DNA of 64,000 nt, from the NCBI GenBank assembly GCA_963971285.1, contig OZ020246.1:8663217-8727216 (forward strand), written 5' to 3'. How positions within the stretch are numbered: position 1 is the stretch's first letter; every line of letters begins with the position of its first letter. The notes beneath the pieces are model-generated. The model searched no databases. It was not told the origin of the DNA and saw nothing but the letters and a program-made list of their open reading frames with translations. Below, one piece after another: positions 57,701 to 64,000 of this stretch. Source of the stretch: Astropecten irregularis. Taxonomy: Eukaryota; Echinodermata; Asteroidea; Paxillosida; Astropectinidae. Both the position numbers and the translations under genes were made by a program.

Positions 57701-58989
57701 GCGCGACCTATCCAGTTTGTATAGATCAGTGGAGGAGCCACATCTAACCTGAACACGCGTTCCGCCGGGGCTTTCTGAAGCAGCATTTTACTCCGGCAGG
57801 TTTTGTAGGACACAGATTGGAGATGTAGGTGTCATCTGGACAAGCTGAGGTGGAGATACATTGTCCAACTTGGCCACGAAAGAAGTGATCATAGCTGGCA
57901 CACTTAACGTCGCTGGCAGCTGTAACGGTCAACATCACAAAACAAATTTAGTGATTCCGAAGTTCAAACCATTTCCTTTACCGACATTCATTAGCCTAAA
58001 TATTTTGTTACTTAAAAATAAAAATCAACCCGAATGAACTATATATACTGTATATGATTTCGTGTCTTTCTTCATAGTTCATAATTTGTGCATGTATTAT
58101 CACATAAAAAAAAGGTATTTCGCAGGCGCAAAAACATTAGTAATGTAAAATGCATATAAACAATCAAACTGTTTTTGTAGCAAGACAAGTGATAAGCTCA
58201 TTAGCTGCTGCAAACTGCTCATCAGCCAAAATGACCTGGGTCCAATTTCACAGACCTGCTTAGCACAAAAAATCGCTAAGCATGACATTTCTGACTTAAT
58301 AAAAACAGGATTAACAAGCAAATTTCCATGTGTTGTGTATCATTTGCAATTTGTTCTTTGGCTGTTGTTTGCTGACCAAGAATATCAAATTGAATTTTCA
58401 ATGGTGGTTTGTTTTATTGGGCAAGCCATTTTTGTGCTAAGCAATTTCTTGTGCTAAGCATCTCTATAAAATTGGCCCCTGAGATATATCAAAATGCTTA
58501 GAGTTAGGAGGGCCTGATGACGTGTTTCTCAAAGCCCTTTATCTGACCATCCCCCTCCCATTGTCCTGATTCGCTTATCTATTAATTTGTGTTTCTATTT
58601 ACTTGCATGTTCTTGTCCTTCGTCACTTTATAGCCTTTGAGAAAGATCCTGCTGGGATCGAAACGCGTCAGGCCCTCGTAACTCCAAGCACGTTTTTGTA
58701 GCAAATTGACTTATGAAAAGAGTAAAGCGTTTTTAGTTTTGAGTGACTTGTGACTATTGGTAAAGGAAATAATTATCTTTAACACATTATGATTGTGGTA
58801 GGCCTATATCTTTTTCTATTCATCACCAAAACTTGAATAAAGCCTACTCACTGGTAAAGCAACACTTGATATCTGCAGCCTGGGTTGGACACAAGTTGGA
58901 GATGTACTTGCCACCTGGGCACGAGGTTGTAGACACACACTGTCCTGTACAGCCATACTTTTGGTGGTCGTAGTCTCTACATTCTGGAT
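54737..58989 (-). CDS. Cysteine-rich repeats plus LAS-type zinc peptidase domain (3' part)
   Basis: Five exons join in phase for about 259 residues to a TAA: 58989-58852, 57919-57749, 56948-56780, 55686-55578, 54931-54737. The first two each encode a ~45-residue cysteine repeat with the pattern C-x2-Y-D-H ... GQC-x-ST-x2-CP ... YISNLCPT ... KCCF. The next exons encode the start of a peptidase-like domain (ACQIKNNTLITLL, NIRDTCDGNQAK, CAPGGWVCLSAKVL). The last encodes ACHSTTSYHYQGTAVDL and GHTTHTHCAF. The H-x6-D pair and the HxH match zinc ligands of the LAS superfamily (VanY/D-Ala-D-Ala carboxypeptidase, Hedgehog N-domain). The many cysteines imply a secreted, disulfide-bonded protein. Possible role: peptidoglycan cleavage in mucosal defence or digestion, unproven. 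The exon with start codon and signal peptide was not found. The acceptor for exon 55686-55578 is TTTTAG; the nearer CAG would break the frame. Confidence 0.8.
55761..55898. mobile_element. Small TIR element (GGTGCATTCGTTTAGCT)
   Basis: GGTGCATTCGTTTAGCT / AGCTAAACGAATGCACC, 138 bp, in an intron of the LAS-peptidase gene. Confidence 0.82.
56208..56558. mobile_element. GC-rich TIR element full of GGCGCCA motifs
   Basis: CTAGGAGTCCACTGGGC... at the left and its inverse at the right over ~45 bp. The interior repeats GGCGCCA/TTGGCGC motifs in both orientations, so every frame reads repetitively. LAS-peptidase gene intron. Confidence 0.78.
57048..57408 (+). mobile_element. TTAA-flanked MITE A, copy 12
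   Basis: Full length with TTAA at both ends, in an intron of the LAS-peptidase gene. Confidence 0.82.
58200..58690. repeat. Foldback repeat R, copy 4, interrupted by MITE B
   Basis: Same leader (CTGCAAACTGCTCATCAGCC), then the MITE B insertion (58238-58479), both hairpin arms, and TTTGAGAAAGATCCTGCTGG then GATCGAAACGCGTCAGGCCC. Confidence 0.7.
58238..58479. mobile_element. MITE B, copy 5, nested in another repeat
   Basis: Inverted orientation. It splits a copy of the 16081/19433 repeat: AATGACCTG precedes it and CTGAGATATATCAAAATGCT continues after it. Confidence 0.75.
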
Positions 58990-59297
58990 CTGTGTATTAG
59001 ACTATGGGACGAGTCCGTTTTTTCGCTTCGTTCGTGGTCTCCGTCGAGGGAGGGCATGTAAACTTCACTGTCGACTGAAAATATTATTCCATACAAGAAA
59101 AGGGTTGTTCCCCCTGCAAATACTGGCACAATAACGAGAATTTCGAGAAAACATGCGACCGTTTTCGAGAAAATACGATTCTTGATCGAGCCAAAATTTG
59201 GACCAATTGACGGCTGGTTTTCATTTGAGAAAAATTTCCTCCAATCAGCACCCTCGTATTATAGCTCACACACCCTCTATCTCGCGCGGAATCCAAC

Positions 59298-59690
59298 ATG
59301 GCGGGTAACGAAAAGGACGTCGACGAAAAGCCTCGCAAAACTTGCTTTTTGCATTGCGATCCGAGCGCAAAAGGCGTTGTAACACCCTTCTCGGAACATA
59401 GCTGGGCTCGTTTTCTGGAGTTTGTGGACAAAATAATGGAAGGTTCTGCGAAGCACACAGTCTGAAATACCGAGAGAGTTTGAGTCCAAAAATGTAAACA
59501 AACATGACGATCTGACCGGCATAGCATAGGCCATAGCCAAGGGCAGCCAGCGGCTCTAGGGGGACCGCGAGCAGGCCACCGAACATCGCTGGATATCATC
59601 GTTCCTTTTACGCTCGCTTCACCAACAAGTACAAGCTGCAGAGGGAGAAGGCTGCCAAGGAGAGACGGCTAGAGAAATTCCCTGGAACTG
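59298..59690 (+). pseudogene. Degenerate copy of a multicopy zinc-knuckle-like animal gene family
   Basis: From ATG 59298 (aacATGGcg) a frame reads about 48 residues that look real (KTCFLHCDPSAKG, FSEHSWARFLEFVDK). Coding-like sequence then moves to a second frame (from 59437) and a third (from 59591: GYHRSFYARFTNKYK, then a charged Arg/Lys/Glu stretch ending at a GTATGA donor near 59695). CxxC-like starts followed by a GYHRxCYxRFTxK block occur in a large family of uncharacterised echinoderm/amphioxus genes that are probably transposon-linked. None of the simple acceptors I tried between the blocks restores phase, and stops interrupt the middle. A broken copy is the simplest reading; unresolved small introns or assembly errors remain possible. 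The cysteine expected in the GYHR block is Phe here. Confidence 0.45.
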
Positions 59691-59699
59691 GTATGAGAT

Positions 59700-60490
59700 C
59701 ACTTAAATACTAAAATAGTTTATTTTGATTTTTGTTGTTCAACACAATGATGCATGATGACCCGACAAAATTAGGCCAAGCATCTTTGACATTAACATTG
59801 ATGTGAATTTGAGAGTTGTGCGTTTGTAAAAATAAAGTTAATCATCATTCATGATCGTCATGTTTATCATCAATTAAGTTGTATTTGTTTATCATGTTAA
59901 CTTGTTAAGCATGGAATGTTGTGGATAGTCATAGCTTTGTTAAATTGTTGTTACCTAAATTGGACTGCAACTGCAATGAAAATACATAATTTTATATTTA
60001 ATGATCATATCATGGAGATAAATGGTCATGCCATTTGTTACCTGAATTGGAATATTGTAAGCTTTGTCCTTCCAAACTCCATCTACATAAATATTTGCAA
60101 TCCATGTTAAAAGCTTATCGGGACCCTCTTTTCATTTTTCTTTTCTTGTTTTGTTTTTTCCACTCACAGTGCTCACCGACTTCTCATGCAGTGGCTGATG
60201 ATGACACGAGGCATGTGCAGTGATGAGGACAGTCCACCAAAGAATCGTGGGAGTACAAGAACAAATTAAGCTTAGAAGTTGATGTGCTGTGTTGCATTAG
60301 ATTTTTGTCCTGTATGTAGTAATATACCAACAATATTGAAACTGAGCATGACATTCATTTTCTGTAATTTACGTAAATTACGCATACCATGTGCATGAGA
60401 GTACTTGTATTCACAAACTGTAGTGTACATGTACCTTAACATGTTCAATAACAAGTTATGGTTTGGGTTTACATAACATGTACATGACAG
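59700..60490. other. Intergenic/intron DNA after the degenerate gene
   Basis: A CACAG acceptor at ~60170 with a short frame to a stop (VLTDFSCSG) could be a terminal exon of the 59298 gene; unsupported otherwise. Confidence 0.25.
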
Positions 60491-60802
60491 ATTTGAGGCT
60501 TTGCATGGTGACAATTGGTATGTGGATCGGTTTGCGGAAACACCATGTAATTATCGTTCGTACTTTCGCACTTCTATATCGTTCGCACTTCTCGGTCTCC
60601 TGATGAGGACTAGAGCGGACTAGTCGAAACGTTGAGACCTAATTGCGAGAAGTGCGAACGATATAGTGGTCTCCTGATGAGGACTAGAGCAGACTAGTCA
60701 AAACGTTGAGACCTAATTGCGAGAAGTGCGAACGATATAGAAGTGCGAAAGTACTATAAACGATAATTACATGGTGTTTCTGCAAACCGATCCACATAAC
60801 AT
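60491..60802. mobile_element. Foldback family Q, palindrome with duplicated core
   Basis: GATTTGAGGCTTTGCATGGTG and GTGGATCGGTTTGCGGAAAC at the left, inverse at the right. The plus strand has two cores: CTGATGAG-GACTAG-loop-CTAGTC-GAAACGTT at ~60599 and a mutated one (GTCAAAAC) at ~60669. Confidence 0.78.
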
Positions 60803-60819
60803 GTACATGTTTCGAAAGA

Positions 60820-61079
60820 AGGTAGGTTTCCGGTGACACCGTGTTATCTTTTTTGTGAGAGTGTGTGGTTCTGAGAAGAACCGATGGTATTATCTCGACG
60901 TTCCAAACAGTATGCTCTGTTCATCCTCGGGTTCGTCCTCAGGAGAGTGTCGCTCTCCTGAGGACAAACAGAGCACACTGATCCAAACGTCGAGATAACT
61001 TCCACCTGTTCTTCTCAGAACCATACACTCTCGCAGAAGAGATTACATGGTGTCACTGCAAACCTACCTTCTTTTAGTA
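60820..61079. mobile_element. Foldback family Q, diverged palindrome
   Basis: GAAGGTAGGTTTCCGGTGAC...GTTATC and its inverse at the right (~115-bp arms), with internal CTGAGGA...CCAAACGTCGAGA. It directly follows the previous palindrome. Confidence 0.72.
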
Positions 61080-61486
61080 ATGTACATGTGTACTTCAATG
61101 GGTTTGTGTATCTGCAGCTTTTTCGTGATACTTCTCCAGGTAGAACTTTCCACTATGCTTCCATAATTAGTTGTAGCCCTTCACTTATTGGCAGTCTGCA
61201 GAATGAGATTGTTTTACTGCAAATGTAAAACATGCCTGTTTCAAAGTGTTGTTACTGGGATGCTTGTAAAAATTTTTTAGATAAATACAGTACTTTCAAA
61301 GTTTTTGAAAAGCTGCAGATTTATCAGGTTTTCTGATTTATAAAAATTGAACATTTATAGGACCTTACAGTAGACTAGTGTGATGTGTATATTGAAATAT
61401 TGTATTTCAGTTCACTGAGTATATGGAACTTTGAACGATGCCTTTATAATTTAAGTTATGCCACCATCACTCATTGGCAGATTGCA
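61080..61486. other. Unique DNA before the assembly gap
   Basis: No coding or bounded repeat seen. GATTTATCAGGTTTTC-type AT-rich sequence only. Confidence 0.4.
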
Positions 61487-61686
61487 NNNNNNNNNNNNNN
61501 NNNNNNNNNNNNNNNNNNNNNNNNNNNNNNNNNNNNNNNNNNNNNNNNNNNNNNNNNNNNNNNNNNNNNNNNNNNNNNNNNNNNNNNNNNNNNNNNNNNN
61601 NNNNNNNNNNNNNNNNNNNNNNNNNNNNNNNNNNNNNNNNNNNNNNNNNNNNNNNNNNNNNNNNNNNNNNNNNNNNNNNNNNNNNN
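61487..61686. other. Assembly gap (200 N)
   Basis: Exactly 200 undetermined bases. The true size and content are unknown, and nothing in the gap should be translated. Confidence 1.
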
Positions 61687-61922
61687 GATTAAATAAACTT
61701 AGAAGACTTTAGTAACTTAGCCTTTGAGAATGCATAATGCCTTAACAAAGTTTGAGTTTATCACATTATGCTACTGCATATGGTTTATGATAATGCAAGT
61801 TCATGTAGTTGTACACACAGCGTATAATGCATACAGTATACAGTATATCGTTTGTGCAGAAACCTATAGGACATATGTTTTGTGCACACTTCTATGCAGT
61901 CCACTGACCGAGATATGATAAG

Positions 61923-62942
61923 TGTAACTCATTTGCATGTGACGCAGCGTTTGGCCAATGCCAGCGCGTTGCCCCAGATTCGCGCTGCCCAGAAGTTGTA
62001 TATAAGAGGCGCGTAGCTGTCATTCGGGCTTAAGGAGTTGTTCGCGTCCAGAACAACTCACTCACAGTCTACACAGTCTACACAGTACAGTTCAAGAAAC
62101 AGTAGTCAGCCATTGCAAGCGCTGTATACTGCGTACAGAAGCCGGCTATACAAGAGCTGCGTACAGTTACAGATACAGTACAGATACCAGGGCTGAAATA
62201 CTTGCGGGTTTTAATACAGCGCAAGAAGCATAGGTGCACAATTAAATGCAGAAGAGTCACATCCCTTTCATACCCTCGACCAGTGGTTAGCCTACCTTAT
62301 AATTACAGAGATTATACAGATGAGATTACCTTTTGCAGATGAGTTTACAGTTCGTCTTGTTGAATAAAAGACAGATATTTCTTTGTCGTTGAGTAACTTA
62401 TACAAGCTGGTTTGAATTTCGATTCATTCGTCTCCACTCCCGTTGCTATTGTTTTTATAATTGAATATCCGTCCATTAGCTTGAAAGGCTGGAACATCAA
62501 AGTTAGATTTGCAGAAGATACTACTCAGTCAGCTTCTACTCCAGTCCATGTCCAGCAATATAATTTATTCCCCACACGAGCAACCATTCTTCTCTTCTCC
62601 GTCCGGCCTCCGCCCCTTGACTTGAGTTCAAGACTACTATACTCTAGCTACAATTCAAACGGCTAGCGCTAGAGAGCCAGTCGTCAATACAGCTACAGCA
62701 GTAGAGTACAGAACAGTGCCAACAGTACAGCCGTGTGATCTGACAGTACAGTAATCGGCTGGCAACTTTGGTGATTGTACAGTAGAGCACGCCCTCTTCG
62801 GTTGACGTGAGCCGACTCGGAGCCAGTCTGCACGGTGCTAATTATTGCTGACGGGCAGTAAGTATAACCGGTGAGGCGTTGAGCATCTCCTGCAGAAAAG
62901 AACAGACATCATTCTCCGAACGGGTGCCCCGGGCCCGTTACA
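61923..62942 (+). repeat. 5' long terminal repeat
   Basis: About 1,020 bp with perfect 6-bp terminal inverted repeats TGTAAC...GTTACA. It contains TATATAAG at 61998-62005 and a polyadenylation signal AATAAA at 62363-62368. The order fits U3-R-U5. The second LTR is outside the window, so the boundaries rest on the termini and the adjacent primer site. Confidence 0.78.
61998..62005 (+). promoter_or_regulatory. TATA box of the LTR promoter
   Basis: TATATAAG lies 75 bp into the LTR, in the expected U3 position and about 360 bp upstream of the AATAAA signal. Confidence 0.55.
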
Positions 62943-62946
62943 GTTT

Positions 62947-62964
62947 TGGCGGCAGCGGCGGGAT
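62947..62964 (+). other. Primer-binding site of the LTR element
   Basis: TGGCGGCAGCGGCGGGAT starts 4 nt after the LTR end. It begins with TGG, complementary to a tRNA CCA end. The tRNA cannot be identified by eye. Confidence 0.6.
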
Positions 62965-63027
62965 CTCAGCTAACGCATTGTTACAGATTAATTTTGATAA
63001 AGCTACCGGATACAGAAGAACAGAAAG

Positions 63028-64000
63028 ATGATGCAAACTTCAGATCCTGAGATCCAATTCGGACCCATCCCGGAGGAAATGGAGAGTGACAGCTCTGTCC
63101 ACGATATTTCTGTACCGATTAACGGAGACGGAGATGCGACCTCAACCCCACTGATAAATTTGGAGGACGAGCATGAAGAGATAAAACAGATGAAGAAGGA
63201 CAATGAAGAATTAAGAAGACAACTAGAAGTCCTAAAGAATAATAATTTCTTATCGATTCAACCCCTTGCCCCAATTTCTCACCCCAATTCTTTACCCATA
63301 GGTCAGAACGAAGTTTTGAGGCCAGCTTACAGTCCGTGTACAGATAAACCAAGAGTCAGACCAGCAACATTTGACGGATCGGGATCATGGAATGACTACA
63401 AAGTACAGTTTGAACTTCTGGCTGAATTGAATGGTTGGACAGAGACATCCAAGGCGATTTACCTTGCTGCAAGCCTGCGTGGACCTGCACAATCCGTGTT
63501 AGGAGATTTAGATGATGACAGGAGACGTAGCTACAGAGCTTTAACAGCAGCCCTAGGACAGAGATTCGGCCCAGAAAACCAGACAGAGTTATTCCGAGTT
63601 CAACTAAAGAACAGATTGAGAAGGAGGGATGAAACCCTGCCGGAACTAGCACAGGCCATAAGACGTTTGACAAGACAGGCATATCCAAGCGCCAACTATC
63701 AACTACAGGAGACTTTATCTAAGGAACATTTCATCGATGCATTGAATGACAGCGACATAAGATGGAGAGTTTTCCAGTCACGACCATCAAGTCTTGAGGA
63801 TGCAGTAAGAGTAGCTGTTGAGCTAGAGGCATTTCAAGCTGCAGACAGACAACGAGTATGGGCAAGGAAGCCAACTGCTAGAATGATTAATGTGGAACAT
63901 GACAGTTCAACCGGCAGGAAAACAACTGGTGAACAGATCGACATGCAAGAACAGATGGCATCGTTGGTTACCAACATTGAGAAGATAATATCTGATGGTT
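63028..64000 (+). CDS. Retrotransposon gag polyprotein (open at window end)
   Basis: A continuous frame of 324 codons with no stop runs from ATG 63028 (a second ATG follows directly) to the window edge. The first ~45 residues are acidic, followed by a short coiled coil rich in Glu/Lys (about residues 47-72). A Retrotrans_gag-type capsid domain comes next, with RPATFDGSGSWNDYKVQFE, then AAxLRGPAQSVL, then a long helical tract with RRRDETLPELAQAIRRL and HFIDAL. This is typical of Ty3/Gypsy gag. The zinc knuckle, protease and RT would follow outside the window. An intact frame suggests a young copy. Confidence 0.92.
   Translation, partial: MMQTSDPEIQFGPIPEEMESDSSVHDISVPINGDGDATSTPLINLEDEHEEIKQMKKDNEELRRQLEVLKNNNFLSIQPLAPISHPNSLPIGQNEVLRPAYSPCTDKPRVRPATFDGSGSWNDYKVQFELLAELNGWTETSKAIYLAASLRGPAQSVLGDLDDDRRRSYRALTAALGQRFGPENQTELFRVQLKNRLRRRDETLPELAQAIRRLTRQAYPSANYQLQETLSKEHFIDALNDSDIRWRVFQSRPSSLEDAVRVAVELEAFQAADRQRVWARKPTARMINVEHDSSTGRKTTGEQIDMQEQMASLVTNIEKIISDG

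Larger units (their letters stand above)
61923..64000 (+). mobile_element. Ty3/Gypsy-type LTR retrotransposon, 5' portion
   Basis: The element begins with an LTR bounded by TGTAAC (61923) and GTTACA (62942), followed by a primer-binding-like site and an open gag frame that runs off the end of the window. The pol region and 3' LTR lie beyond 64000. It starts 236 bp after the assembly gap. Confidence 0.88.

Noticed and set aside
59084..59599. 171-aa minus-strand frame
   Set aside because: It is antisense to the KTCFLHCDPSAKG / GYHR coding remnant and shows no domain of its own.

Overview
The window looks like genomic DNA of an invertebrate deuterostome, most likely an echinoderm. This is inferred from three things: multi-exon genes with animal orthologues and GT-AG introns packed with repeats, tRNA-like SINEs, and foldback transposons whose inverted repeats are made of ~15-bp tandem units, the architecture described for sea urchin TU elements. 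The species cannot be named from the sequence alone. Many open frames here are non-coding. Genes were called by joining exons at splice sites with matching phase and checking the protein against remembered family patterns.

Layout. (1) 1-19149, plus: the 3' part (19 exons) of a PEP synthase-like / PEP-utilising phosphotransferase gene. An intronless rhodopsin-family GPCR lies on the same strand inside one of its introns (13826-14821). (2) 20908-24720, minus: SNRPD1 (Sm-D1), 4 exons, with a TU-like foldback element in intron 1. (3) 26790-31742, minus: CIAPIN1 (anamorsin/Dre2), 9 exons. (4) 33656-45135, plus: TPX2, 13 exons, head-to-head with CIAPIN1; a second TU-like element with a perfect 8-bp target duplication sits between them. 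(5) 48680-53794, plus: a 355-aa basic, proline-rich protein in 6 exons, possibly a sperm/ciliary microtubule inner protein. (6) 54737-58989, minus: the 3' part of a secreted-type protein with two cysteine-rich repeats and a LAS-type (VanY/Hedgehog fold) zinc peptidase domain. (7) ~59298-59690, plus: a frame-disrupted copy of a multicopy animal gene family. (8) 61923 to the window end, plus: a Ty3/Gypsy-type LTR retrotransposon with LTR, primer-binding site and open gag; it starts 236 bp after a 200-N assembly gap.

Much of the remaining DNA is mobile. There are 12 copies of one TTAA-flanked MITE plus at least two related TTAA-flanked families. There are also mariner-like palindromic MITEs, a CTTAGCACAAAA-ended MITE, tRNA-like SINEs in facing pairs, three other SINE copies (one split by a MITE with a 6-bp target duplication), LINE 3' ends, and a foldback family whose core (CTGATGA, stem, CGAAAC) resembles a hammerhead ribozyme core.

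The genes are housekeeping or cell-division functions (snRNP core, cytosolic Fe-S assembly, spindle assembly) beside lineage-variable genes (PEP-utilising enzyme, orphan GPCR, LAS peptidase). Nothing suggests they form one pathway.
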